From: Porodaedalea pini
Taxonomy: Eukaryota > Basidiomycota > Agaricomycetes > Hymenochaetales > Hymenochaetaceae
Assembly: GCA_002794775.1 (NCBI GenBank)
Contig: NBAY01000032.1
Location: forward strand, 310,001-374,000
DNA: 64,000 nucleotides
Reading direction: 5' to 3'
Part shown: positions 33,460 through 44,531 of the stretch, piece after piece
How the letters are laid out: each line of letters starts with the position of its first letter
Numbering within the stretch: position 1 is the first letter of the stretch
Program-made: the position numbers and the translations under genes
The notes under the pieces: model-generated
Seen by the model: the letters and a program-made list of their open reading frames with translations, nothing else
Databases searched by the model: none
Told to the model about the DNA's origin: nothing

Positions 33460-36400
33460 ATGTATGTCCATCCCCTCCCTTTCTTTCGTTTATCCCCCAT
33501 TGCTCACTCACTCATTTGCGTGTCGCTGCAGGTCCGGAGTGAGCAACGCGTCCTCAGCGTCCACAAAGACGTTCGAGACATCCCTCTGGATCAACGCTGC
33601 AGTCTTCGGTCTCGAACTCCTCGTCTTCACCCTCGTCCGCAAGCACTTCAAGTCCATTTATGAGCCCCGCACCTTCCTCACCCCCAAAACGTGCGTCTGC
33701 TCTTCGCCTTTTTCTCAGAGATAGAACTTTGACACATTATTCCCGCAGTAAACGAACCCGTCCGCTCGCCTCCTTCCTCTTCGCATGGCCGCTCTCTGTC
33801 TGGCGTGCGGACTACCGCGACATCCGTCTCGCGAATGGCATGGACGCATTCTTCTTCGTCCGCTTTCTCCGCATGATGGTCAAAATCCTTCTCCCTATTT
33901 GGATTGTCTCCTGGATTGTTCTTTTGCCCCTCACCGCCGTCAACCAGAGCAACGGCAAGACAGGCCTCGATAGGTTCACGTTTGGGAATATCAGCACAAT
34001 GCGCAGCCGCGGTATGCTGCGCACATCATCCTCGCATGGATTTTCACCAGTGAGCTTTCTTCTTTTTTCCTATGAGCCTTTTATTGAAAATTATTGAAAT
34101 GTTTTTTCGCTTGCAGTCTGGATCTGGTATGTTATCAGAACCGAGATGTCGAACTTCGTAACCACACGGCAGCAATACCTCGTCGACCCGTCGTTCGCAT
34201 GCACCTCGCAGGCGAACACCGTGCTCGTCACGGGCGTGCCTGCGCGTTACCTTTCCGTTCGCGCCATCACCGAGGTTTTCGCACACGTCCCGGGCGGTGT
34301 CAAAAAAGTGTGGATCAACCGCAATCTCGGTCATCTTCCAGACCTGTACGACCGCAGAGTGAAGGCGCTCAACAAGCTCGAGTCGGCAGAGACGTCGCTC
34401 CTCAAGGCTGCGACAAAGGCGCACGCGAAGCAGATCAAAGCCTCCTCTAAGTCAGGCGGCTCTCCCAGCGACCTGGAAAACGGGAAGGTACCTCCGACGT
34501 CAGAGGCGCTCGTCCCGGAGAAGAAACGCCCGAGTCACAAAATCCGGAAGGGCAAGGTCCCGCTGTCGCTCCTGTGCTTCGGTAAGAAGGTCGACACGAT
34601 CGAGTGGGCGCGCGAGGAGGTTGCGAATACGACGGCGGAGCTCGAGAAGGGGCGGAAGGTACTCCGTGAGGAGGAGGCGTTCAGCCGGGATCATGCGGCG
34701 GCGGGACACAGGGGAAAGCTCGCGGGTATTGCGGGGCTCGTGCACCGCGCACCTGGCGTAAAGAAGCAGCACCACGCAGACGGCGAGGCGTCGCCGCCGC
34801 CGCCGACGTGCGCGGGCGCACCGGAGAAGCTCAATGCCTCGCACAGCAACGGCTCAGCCGAGCTAGCGACGTCCAGCGGCGGCGAACCGGACTCCACTTT
34901 CGTCGACCGCACCACTGTCTCCTACCCTCCGCTCAACAGCGCGTTCGTGCTGTTCCACAACCAGGCCGCGGCGCACATCGCTGCGCAGGTGCTCGTGCAC
35001 CACGAGCCCTACCGGATGACCGACCGCGAGATCGGGGTCGCGCCCGCGGATATCATCTGGGGCAACTTGGGGCTGAACCCGTATGAGAAGAGGATGCGGA
35101 TGCTGGTGAGCCTGGCGGCGACGGCGGGGTTGATCATCTTGTGGGCGTTTCCTGGTGCGTTACGCTTTTCCCACTACAAAAAAAAATCGACTAATAACAA
35201 CTAACGATTTTTTTTCCCTTTGGGTTTGGGAAATCGGTTGGCGGTGAACAGTGGCGTTCATTGGTGCGCTTTCGAACGTCGCGTCGCTCTGCTCGACGTA
35301 CCACTGGCTGTCGTGGATCTGCAAGCTCCCGAGCATCGTCGTTGGTATCATCCAGGGTATAGTCCCGCCGCTCCTGCTCGCGTTGCTCATGATGCTGCTG
35401 CCCATCGTGCTCCGCCTCCTTGCAAAGTTCGAGGGCATCCCGAGGCGGACGGGCGTGGAGCTGAGCTTGATGACGCGCTATTTTATCTTTCAAGTTATCG
35501 TGAGTCTCCCCTTTAAATTTATTCACTTTTTTTGTTTCTTTGTTTCTCTTCTTTTTTTGCTCTCTTTTGGATTTACAATTGGCTTTGAATTTCAATTGAA
35601 GTTGGGAGAGAATATATACTGACCTGAATGTGGGGATTAACAGCACTCGTTCTTGATCGTGACGCTTGCGTCAGGGATCATCGCTGCGCTGCCCCAGCTT
35701 GTGAGCAACCCGACGTCGATCCCGTCGATCCTCGCGCAGAACCTGCCCTCGGCGTCTAATTTCTTCCTAACGTGCGTGCTTCACCGTCTAGACTATTCCG
35801 CTTCACCTAACCTACATGTGTCGTTTTAGGTACGTCGTCCTCCAAGGCCTATCCGGCGCCGCGGCGGGCTTCCTGCAGGCCATCCCGCTCGGGATCTACT
35901 ACGCGAAGCTGTTCCTTATGGCGAGCACCCCGCGCTCGGTGTTTGAGATCAAGTACACGCTGAGGAACGTGAGCTGGGGGACGCTGTATCCGGCGACGAC
36001 ACTTATTGTTGTTATCAGTGCGTTTCTGTTCTTCCCTTCTTACCTTTTTTTTTTCACGGGTGCTGACACAATTTGCTCCCGCAGCCATCACCTACTCTGT
36101 GATTTCGCCCATCATCAACGGACTTGCATGCTTCACGTTCTTCCTCTTCTACCAGTTGTACAAGTATCTGTTCCTGTACCAGTTCGACCAGCCCGCCGCG
36201 CAAGACACCGGCGGGCTCTTCTTCCCCAAGGCGATCCAGCACGTCTTCGTCGGGCTGTATATCCAGCAGCTTTGTCTGGCCGCGCTGTTCTTCCTCGCGA
36301 GGAATGCGAGCAACAAGCCGAGCGCAATCCCGGAGGGGGCTCTGATGGTCGTTTTGATCGTGTGCACGGTGCGTTCCTTACTGGTTCTCCTTTTGATATG

Positions 36401-37026
36401 TTTTGTTTGGGACGAGCGGCGGAGACTGATTGATGGGATGCGTGCGTTTTCAGGCGATATTCCATATGATACTCAATAACTCGTATGGACCGCTGCTGCA
36501 CTACCTCCCGCTCTCGCTTGCGGACAAGGCGCACGAAACCGCGGGGCACGTCGAGGACGCGCCTGGAGCAGGCGTCAGCGGGGGAGTCGACGATTCCGCG
36601 GCGCGCACGGATTCGGACCTGACCTCCACCGACGCCTCGCTGCGCAAGCCGCATTCAGGGCCCTCCTCCTCCGGCGTCGCCGCTGCGGGCAAGCGATCCC
36701 TCGACACCACGACGAACAGCTCGGACGTCGAGAAGTCCGAGCGCGCGGGGCTCGTGCGTACGGGCGTGGGCGCTGTCGCGCAGCCGGGGGCGCAGGCGCA
36801 GGCGGAGGGGGAGGAGGAGGTGCAGGCGGATGATTTCTACCATCCTGCGATGGTGGAGGCGCAGCGCGTTGTGTGGATCCCTGCGGACCGGCTGGGGCTG
36901 AGCCGGGCGGAGGAAAGGGGGTGCGTGGAGAGCGGGGTGGATGCGAGCACGGCGAATGCGAGTATGGATGCAAAGGGGCGGGTGGAGGTGCAGGGTGCGC
37001 CGCCTGGGGAGGATATGGATTTGTGA
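33460..37026 (+). pseudogene. CSC1/OSCA-type mechanosensitive cation channel, one apparent base deletion
   Basis: Exons are 33460-33461 (the A and T of the start codon), 33532-33690, 33749-34049, 34117-35154, 35252-35499, 35644-35771, 35830-36017, 36085-36368 and 36454-37026. The sum is one base short of a whole frame. With that base the product would have about 973 residues, as expected for this family of stress-gated calcium-permeable channels. Features are an N-terminal helix, WPLSVWRADYRDIR, a long cytoplasmic loop (PHM7-type) rich in Lys/Arg/Glu, then a many-helix membrane domain with DIIWGNLGLNPYEK before it, and a low-complexity tail. The missing base lies near 33996, where FGNIST should run into NAQPRYAAHIILAW. 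An alternative donor GTATGC at about 34012 would restore frame but drop that helix. All other junctions are clean, so the gene could be functional if this is a sequencing error. Confidence 0.85.
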
Positions 37027-37800
37027 TGCTTTTTTTTTTTTCCTTTTTCTTTCTTTCTTTTTTTTACCCCTCTCTTTGGTTCTCGACCTCTGAATCCATT
37101 CGCGTAATCATGAATCCGTCACTGCACCCCATCGATACGGTTTTCCAGTTCCCAGTTCCCAGTTCCCCAGTTCACATACACTATCTCACGGTTTTTTTGT
37201 CTCCTGGTTGCATTACTCCCGGCATTCGTCTGTATCCTTTGTTTTTTACTGTTACCCTTTTTTTTTGCCCGCAACACATGATACACCCCGATTCCCGCCG
37301 TTTCTTTTTTTGCTCGTCCCTTGTCAGTACTGCTAGTACTACTACTATTAGTGCCTCTTCCCGCCTTGCCGCGTCTTTGTCCTCGTCCCCATTCTCACTC
37401 CTACCTCTCGACACGACTTGACTCCGAAACAACATTATACATGTATAGCTCAGAGGGGGAAAAAGCGGAGGAATATTGATTAGATGTTTTGTACGATAGC
37501 TTTCTATACTATGTAGTTAGGTTCTACTGGAATACAATTGGACTATATAGGCCAAGCCAATATTAATGCCACCTCTATGTAGTATGAATGCGCGTATATC
37601 AACTACCTCCAGTATTAATATTAATATTGATCTTCAGTTTTTGGATACTGTAAGGCCTGGGACATGTACAAGGCGGAGATGTGACATCAGCAAGAGGCTA
37701 GGAGGATCGACGCTTTGTGAAGTTTGAGCTGAAAGCGGCAGCCTGAGTGGACGAAACGACGACGAGGACAAGGACGAGGACGTTGGGCGGATATTAATGC
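37027..37800. other. intergenic region, left part of a duplicated segment
   Basis: T-rich 3' flank of the channel gene. From about 37300 to 37430 the sequence resembles 40370-40480, which marks the left end of the tandem duplication. No gene is supported. Confidence 0.45.
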
Positions 37801-39134
37801 ATGTTCGGCGTCGGCGTCTCTGGCAGCACCACTGCGCGTACACGCCTATCTTCGCTAGTGCTATCTCTATCTCTATCTCTAAACTGTAGTGCTCCGCGTC
37901 GGAGGGCCTATACTTATACCCATTCCTATTCCTGCTCTGCTCCTCAGTGGTACACCATATTCCAAGAACACGATCGATTCCCTCGCACGCGCGAGTCGGG
38001 GAGGCGTGCGTTCGGCGGTGATGCTGCTGCCAACCACCTCAGCGGCAGCAACAGCGACGCTCGTACGAGCACGAGCACGGACGCGAATGACTCGGAGAAA
38101 GAGTGGCACCTTCCACCGCCTCCTGAGCACTCGCTGTTGTCGCCGCTCGAGCGCCTGAAATACCCCGCGCGCGGCGGGCGAGACCTCGCGGGGCGCTATG
38201 CGCGCCTCGAGCGCTCGCTGCGGGGGAAGGAGGGGTATGAGCGTGACATTGAGGGGTATGACGATAGCGTCGGTGCGCGTGGTAGCAGCGTTGTTGGGGA
38301 AGAGAAGGGGAAGGAGCCGCAGAGCACGACGAAGAAAAAGGGAGAGAGGGAGAGCAAAGCACCGCGTATGTTTGCGGGCTTCACGATCCCCGAGGTGCCG
38401 AAACCTCCAGAGCCGGACGGTGCGCAGACGTGTTCTCTCTCCCTCTTACCCTCCAGGCTTCTTACATACTTTGACCGATTGTGTAGAGTGCTGTATGTCG
38501 GGCTGTGCGGTGTGCGTGTACGATCTGTATGCGGAGGCGCTCGAGGCGCACGAGCGCGCGCTTGGTGCGCTGCGGGGTGCCCTTAGAGCGAAGGGGGTCG
38601 CGGAGGAGACGTGGCCCGCGCAGATCCGTGCTGATGTACGAGAAGGAGAAGGGGACCTTGCGGGAGGGAGCTGGGAAAGGCGAGGCAGGCGACGCTGAGT
38701 GCTTTCGAGCAGATGGAGCTGCAGCTCGCGGCGCGGCACACTCAGGCTCAGACTCAGACCCAGGCCCAGACTACGAGTGTTGATGGGGGAAGGAAAGGGA
38801 GTGATGATGCGGGTGCTGCTGTGGATCGAATAGAACAAGCAACTGAAGAGACGGGTGGGTAGTTTCTTCTACTGTACTCATCACATATATATTTCTGTTG
38901 CCTTCACTCGTTCGTGCTTTTATCGTTAATCTCACAACTAATTCGTTGTCTAATGCATTTTATTTTGTTTAATATCAATCTGCAGTTGCACTCAGCTCCA
39001 GTATCAACTCCAATATAGGGTCGGAGTCAAGGACGGAGACGAGGAGGTCGATTCGGGGTGGCACGCGCAACATGAACTTGGACGCAAAGGCGGTGCTGGA
39101 GGCTCTTTCGTGGGTGCTTTTCAGTCGGCGATGA
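37801..39134 (+). CDS. Oxidoreductase-like (OXLD1-type) protein, probably mitochondrial
   Basis: The first exon (from 37801, ATG) runs to 38419, the intron is 38420-38486 and the next exon starts at 38487. The splice builds the family core IPEVPKPPEPDECCMSGCAVCVYDLY: Pro-rich, then C-C-x3-C-x2-C. This is the signature of the oxidoreductase-like domain (PF09791), whose biochemical role is unknown. The first ~55 residues have many Ser, Arg and Leu and no acids, like a mitochondrial presequence. Between about 38616 and 38670 the frame must change to reach ATLSAFEQMELQLAAR, either through a small intron or a shift. After an intron ending near 38985 the last exon reads MNLDAKAVLEALSWVLFSRR and stops at 39134. 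If the mid join is wrong, the protein ends at 38698. The 3' half is duplicated at 40490-41100. Confidence 0.65.
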
Positions 39135-39211
39135 GGGAAACTGAGACTACGTTATGCATTGAAACAGTGAGTAGTAAGGTAGACATGACACGGCTGGGGA
39201 CAACACACTAA

Positions 39212-39709
39212 CTAATCCACCTCGTCTTCCTTTGATCTGCCCTTCCGTTTATTTGCTGGAAGTATAAACTTCCCCCGATTCTTCTTCATGTCCTCATAAT
39301 TCGTCTCCATCGTTCGGATTTTCTCCGCATCCTCTCCCTTCTCTTTCGCTCGATTTACCTGCCTTTCCAGCTCGTCTATATACATGTTGGTCGCCCGTAT
39401 GTTCAGGTTGCGCATCGCCTCTTCAGCCCTGAATAAATCACCGCGGTCGTGATCGATCTTGGCTAGGTCAGATTCAACGTCGTCCCATGGCTTTGTTGCG
39501 AACTGCCAGGATTGTGACTTTCTATGCTGCTTCATCGTGGAGATATAGACGACGATTATTTCTCTGAGTTGTGTTATCTGGTCTTTCAGTGCTTCTTCCC
39601 TTTTCGCTGCCTCTCGCTCGGCGTAGGTCGGGCCTGGTTGTTTCCTGCGATCGCTAGTAGTGTCCTTACTGTCGTTCTTGTCCCTGTGCTTTGCGGTGGA
39701 TCGTAGCAT
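39212..39709 (-). CDS. Coiled-coil hypothetical protein, duplicated family (copy 1)
   Basis: A single-exon gene of about 165 residues. I prefer the start at 39709 because the relative at 41632 begins at the matching Met, although an upstream in-frame ATG exists at 39808. The protein is charged and helical: ALKDQITQLREIIVVYI, then WDDVESDLAKIDHD, AEEAMRNLNIRATNMYIDEL, and a Lys-rich tail ending EDEVD. No known domain is recognised. It is convergent with the oxidoreductase-like gene, 77 bases apart, and both are copied together in the duplication. Confidence 0.6.
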   Translation of the reverse strand: MLRSTAKHRDKNDSKDTTSDRRKQPGPTYAEREAAKREEALKDQITQLREIIVVYISTMKQHRKSQSWQFATKPWDDVESDLAKIDHDRGDLFRAEEAMRNLNIRATNMYIDELERQVNRAKEKGEDAEKIRTMETNYEDMKKNRGKFILPANKRKGRSKEDEVD

Positions 39710-39900
39710 GGCTACTAGAGAGGATGGATGCTTGAGGAAGGTCTGTGCTCTAGTATCAGCACTAGTGGAGGTTCTTCGAGTTGCTCGATGCTGAGGATTT
39801 AAATACAATGTTCATGCGGGAAGACAACTAGTACTAGCGTTTCGGAGGTAACATGGCGCCTTGCAACTTGATGCACTGAACGGTCAAAATCAGCATACCA

Positions 39901-40384
39901 GGAACTAAATCACCAAATCTGCATGATGATCCGGTTCATCTGGACAAAAATATCTTTGGCAAGGGCTACTTTCGACTCAATCACGTTTGGTCAGCACTAC
40001 AATTTCAAAGGGTAAATCTACTTTCCTGCCGCTTCAGGCAACCCAGTCCGGGAAAAAATGAATGCCTAAAGCGGTAACTCTGCAGATCACTCAAAGTGGC
40101 AGCATGTAAATCATCTACAGGCAATTTCACACTTTCACCACTCAAACAACTTGTTTCTCATATGAAAAAATGATGAAAAGATGTATTAAAAATAGCAGAT
40201 TATTATGCTGTCTTCTTCATGGGTATTGGCAAGTAAGTTGCCACATCACATCAGCTAAGTTAAAGTTTCCTGATGATGCATGAATAGATTGTCTACTTTG
40301 CTATCAACAAAAGAAAGGGCTTTTCCCTCTGGGTTACTTTCAGAAACATCCCCTTTTGCTTGGCTACTTTCTGCTTCTTAGATG
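39901..40384. other. spacer between duplication units
   Basis: AT-rich DNA with no gene and no similarity that I can see to the neighbouring units. Confidence 0.4.
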
Positions 40385-40489
40385 TGCTTACCCCTTGCTA
40401 GTACTAATACCTCTTCCCACTCCCATCCTTGTCATCATCCCTGCTCCCACCTCTTGACATGGCACAACTCAACTCCAATTCAACCACTT

Positions 40490-41105
40490 CATGATGGACA
40501 GAGTGCTGTACATCAGGCTGCACAGTATGCATGCACAATCTGTGTGTGGAGATGCTCGAGGTGCATGAGCACACTGGCTCTTGCTAAGAAGGTGACTGCG
40601 GAGGAGACATTTCCCATGCAGACCTGTGCTGATGTGCAGGCAGGAAGGGGAAGGAGCAAAGGAGGGAGCTAGGAAAGGTGACGCTGAGAACGTTTGAGTA
40701 GATGGAGCTGCAGCTTGCGGCATGGTGCACCCAATCTCAGACTCAGAGTGCTGATGGAAGGAGGAAAGGGAGTGATCATGCTGGTGTTGCTATGGATCGA
40801 ATAGAACAAGCAACTGAAGAGACAGGTGGGTAGTTTCTTCCACTCATCACCTCACATATATTTCTGTTCTATCCACTCGTTCGTGCTTTTATCATTAATC
40901 TCACTTCTAATTCATTGACTAATGTTATTCTCACCCTTCAATGTGCCAATCTGCAGCGGAATACGATTCCTATCTCAGCCCAACCCAAGGTCAGAGTCAA
41001 GGATGAAGACGAAGAAGTCGATTCGGGGTAGCATGAACTTGGACGCAAGGGCAGTGCTGGGGCTCTCTTGTGGTGCTTTTGAGTCGGCGATGAGGGGTTC
41101 TGAGA
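40490..41105 (+). pseudogene. Oxidoreductase-like gene fragment (duplicate)
   Basis: The stretch starting near 40500 encodes ECCTSGCTVC-like residues matching the Cys core of the gene at 37801-39134, then stops early. The downstream GACGCTGAGAACGTTTGA and GATGGAGCTGCAGCTTGC blocks and the MNLDARAVL block (near 41031) align with the parent but in broken frames. The first exon and targeting peptide are absent. Confidence 0.7.
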
Positions 41106-41170
41106 ATATGTTGTGCATCGGAAAAGTAAGTAGTAAGGTAGATATAGCAGGGCCGGGGACAATGCATTGA

Positions 41171-41632
41171 CTAATCCACCTCGTCTTCCACCTTGCCTTC
41201 CTCTATGTGGCGAATCACCGTCGCATAGACAGGCTTCCCTTGGTAACGCTTCATCTCCCTTAAATTATCCTCTAGCTTTTGAACTGTCTTTGCATCTTTC
41301 CCCCTCTCCCTCGCTCGAGCTACCTCGCTTTTCAACTCATTTATGAACATGTTGGTTGCCCGTATGTTCAGTTTGCGCATTGCCTCTTCAGCCTTGGATA
41401 GATATTTAAGGTCGATATTATCTAAATCGGCCTTCACCTTGCTCCAGTCTTCGGACGGTTTACGTCCGTTCTGCGCACTGGCAGACATATAATTTTCAAT
41501 GATATTTTAAAGCTTCATTATCTGTGCCTCTTTTTTGGCATCTTCTTGCTGTGCACGGATCTGGCCTAGTTGCTTGTCGGTATTGTTGCTGCTGCCGTAC
41601 TTGTTGCTGGGGTTTGCGGTGGGTTTGGGCAT
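41171..41632 (-). pseudogene. Coiled-coil family copy 2, one in-frame stop
   Basis: From ATG at 41632 the frame reads MPKPTANPSNKYGSS through AQQEDAKKEAQIMKL to a TAA at 41507-41509. It then continues in the same frame as NIIENYMSASAQ, WSKVKADLDNID and AEEAMRKLNIRATNMFINEL to the stop at 41171. This aligns along its full length with the gene at 39212-39709, so a single nonsense change interrupts it. Translation from the Met at 41488 would still make the C-terminal two thirds. Confidence 0.6.
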
Positions 41633-41860
41633 GACTAGAGCGGGATGGATACTTTGAAAGGAAGGTATGCGCTCTAGTATCAGAGGAGAGATCCTTATCG
41701 TTATCCTTCAAGTTGCTCGGATGCTGACCCGGCAATGTAGGCCGGGCTCTTTACACAATGTCTGTACGGGAAGACATCTAGTACTAATGCTTTGGAGGTA
41801 ACATTGGTAATCTGCAATGTGGCACGCTGAATGTTCAAAATCGGTACATGTCATTCCCCT

Positions 41861-43561
41861 CAGTCTTTAATGACTTCCGGGTCCGAAATTGCACTCATGT
41901 TGCAAAGTACAATTAGGCCTTCTAAGTTGTGCCGAAAGACACTTTGGATGTAAGGTTGCCGGGGGCTAAATGCGAGTGCTTTCGGCTAAGCAAAGTATGA
42001 GCTTTGTAGTTTCGGGTGGATACACATGTATTTGGTTTGTTAAACATACCTGCTTTGCGAGCTGCCAAGCAGCCTGTCCCTTTTTTTTGCTTTCTGCATT
42101 ACGGGTTTATTGGGCAAGCGGTATGCTTATTAGAATATAATAATTGATTAGCAGCAGTTGTTTTGCGGTTATGCAGTAGAGCGTGCCCCGATAGTCTCAG
42201 AGGCGGCGATAGAATTAGAAATAACAGGCAAAACGGTCGGTTTTTGTTTTCGCAATTGTTGCGGGGTCCAGATTTGTTGTTTCGTTACGCAGAATAATTG
42301 AACTTGAGACGCCGCGCTACTTTGGAGCAGCCTGAACGAGTTCGCTCGCCAACCGGTACCAGACCGCACAGAATAGAACCTAGAGATATTGATGATTACT
42401 GTGCCTACTCTTGTAATGTCGGCTGAATAATGGCCAGTGCGAAACAACCGATGCGCGAGGGAAGGAGAGAGGGAGGGGGTCCACGGGGGTGGGGGGAGGT
42501 GTCGGGTAATTGATCTGGAATAGAGATCTGATATGTCTGAAGCGACTTACTGAGACTTGACCCCGCATCTTCTAGCCAGAGCTCCGGAGTGTCAGAGTAA
42601 CGAGTCGGAGTTCTGTGTGTCCTCAACTCGGACCCGTCGCAGGAGAACATGTCAAATATCCAAGGGATACGTACGCCGAAGATCTAGAATACGAGCGGTT
42701 AATTCCTTTCCATTTCGCCTCATCATACGCATCATCGTCTTCCCCTCAGTTGGGACGCTTGAGATGACACGAGACCGGTATAAGATCTAGAGGAAGCTCA
42801 AGGCTGAGAAACCCGAACTCATGACCCGCTGCTGTAGCGAAGAAGCTAGAAATTGAGAAGCGGAGGGGAATAGGGTGGACGTGACGGCGTCACCGTCCTC
42901 CGAGTCGGCCGCATCGCATTGAGGCGCCAAAGCCAATGATGGGGGAATCGGGGATTGTTCCTTGCAAGACGGCGGCTTAGGAGTGACGCCAGTGACACAG
43001 ACATCCCGGATGCAGATGTACATCACTACTAGTATTGAATTCTTCCGGAATTATCCACGTAAAAGCGGGGTTCAAATATTCAACAGAAGATAAGCTCGCG
43101 ATTTTGTACGCCAGAAGAAGCTTGAAATTGAAAAGGAGGGCGCACCAATTGCGGTTCTACTGTGCTAGAACCGTAAGTACGGGCACTAGTATGTTCTGCG
43201 GCCGTCCGTAGAAATGCGTCTATGAATAATCCACGTCCGACACGGTGCTGCAGGCTGTTCGACCAGTATTTTCATACTTGCTCTTTGTTCGTTAGGCAAG
43301 TAGCACATCCGACGTCGGAATGTCGTCATAATATTAAAAGCCATGCTGAGAAATGGGGGCTGGAACGGGCGCCGAGTCGGAGAACAGGCGAGAGACGGAT
43401 ATGGCAGAGATGTCCGACGACGCTCGTAAGAACGGTCGAAAGAGGTAGTACGTTCCCATCGCATCTTACCCATCGGAGGTCTTTCGCTCCCATGGTCCCT
43501 CCGTATAGTCGCCGCCCACAAGACGAGTCTTAAGATCGAACATGCTCGAACAACCGCCGGT
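41861..43561. other. intergenic region
   Basis: This is 1.7 kb with no gene I can support. Several short open frames on both strands lack splice partners or recognisable content. Confidence 0.4.
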
Positions 43562-43568
43562 GGTATAA
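43562..43568 (+). promoter_or_regulatory. TATA box of the quinone reductase gene
   Basis: TATAAAA lies 41 bases before the start codon at 43603, which leaves a very short 5' leader. It could instead favour use of the internal ATG in MAPRVAIII. Confidence 0.6.
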
Positions 43569-43602
43569 AAGGCTGTCCCAAGTCGCAGTGTCTCCGCAGC
43601 TC

Positions 43603-44531
43603 ATGTGCTTTCCCTCCAAAAAGACGAGGTCGAACCTGGAAGATCAGCCCGCGCCTGCTTCAAAAGCCAAGGAACCCACTCAGCCTTCTACTACCACCAC
43701 CGCTACTGCCAACAATTCAAAGATGGCCCCCAGAGTCGCGATCATCATCTACTCCATGTACGGCCACATCGCCAAGCGTACGTTGCGATATGTCATCGTC
43801 GTCTTGTAGAGCATATACTGAGGCTCTGTGCAGTGGCAGAGGCCGTTAAGTCCGGTGTCGAGTCGGCGGGTGGCACAGTTGTTATCCACCAGTAAGCCCA
43901 ATTTCTTCGCCTCTTTGCGCGGCGCGGCTAACAGCGCGTTCGTATAGGATCCCTGAGACGCTCTCAGAAGATGTCTTGGGGGCGCTTCACGCTCCTCCAA
44001 AGCTCTCGTACCCCATCATCTCTCCGGACGACCTCATCAATTACGACGCGTTCCTCTTCGGTATCCCAACTCGCTACGGCAACTTCCCGGGCCAATGGAA
44101 GGTACGTGCATCTCTCTCCTTTCGTCAGCGTGGGACATCCGCCGTCGGTTCATTCATCCAGACTCACGTTCTTCTTTACGTGCATACAGGCCTTCTGGGA
44201 CGCGACGGGTGGCCTGTGGGCGCAGGGCTCGCTCTACGGCAAATTCGCGGGCGTGTTCGTGAGCACGGCGTCCCCCGGTGGTGGTCAGGAGACGACTGTG
44301 TCGAACGCGTTGTCCACCTTTACGCATCACGGCATTGTGTTTGTTCCGCTCGGATATAAGCACACATTTGGCCAGCTTACGAACCTCAACGAGGTGCACG
44401 GTGGTTCGCCCTGGGGGGCGGGCACGTTCGCCGCCGGCAATGGCTCGCGCCAGCCGTCCGCACTCGAGATCGAGATCGCGACGATCCAGGGCAAGACCTT
44501 CTACGAGACCGTCTCAAAGGTCGCCTTCTAG
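43603..44531 (+). CDS. NAD(P)H:quinone oxidoreductase, WrbA/flavodoxin type
   Basis: Exons 43603-43777, 43834-43891, 43948-44101 and 44190-44531 (introns 56, 56 and 88 bases) encode 242 residues. This FMN enzyme of the WrbA family reduces benzoquinones by two electrons; in wood- and litter-decay fungi it is the 1,4-benzoquinone reductase linked to lignin breakdown. Visible motifs are the FMN phosphate loop [13 protein letters not shown], the [19 protein letters not shown] block, [11 protein letters not shown], and [11 protein letters not shown]. The first ~42 residues are a Ser/Thr/Pro/Lys-rich extension before the usual start [11 protein letters not shown]. Either ATG may be used. Confidence 0.92.

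Larger units (their letters stand above)
37320..39900. repeat. Tandem segmental duplication, unit 1
   Basis: The left flank (from about 37320), the 3' half of the oxidoreductase-like gene and the whole coiled-coil gene with its upstream flank (to about 39900) recur in the same order at 40385-41860. Spacing between matching points in the right part is 1.96-1.97 kb. Confidence 0.8.
40385..41860. repeat. Tandem segmental duplication, unit 2 (decayed)
   Basis: Matches unit 1 from CTAGTACTA at 40398 through the 3' half of the oxidoreductase-like gene and the coiled-coil gene. About 1 kb that carries the first exon in unit 1 is missing. The block GATCGAATAGAACAAGCAAC is identical in both units (38824 and 40795). 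Many substitutions and stops elsewhere show that unit 2 is older than a recent assembly artefact would be. Confidence 0.8.

Noticed and set aside
36133..36973. Long minus-strand open frames inside the channel gene's last exon
   Set aside because: Arg/Pro-rich mirror of a GC-rich low-complexity tail, with no independent support.
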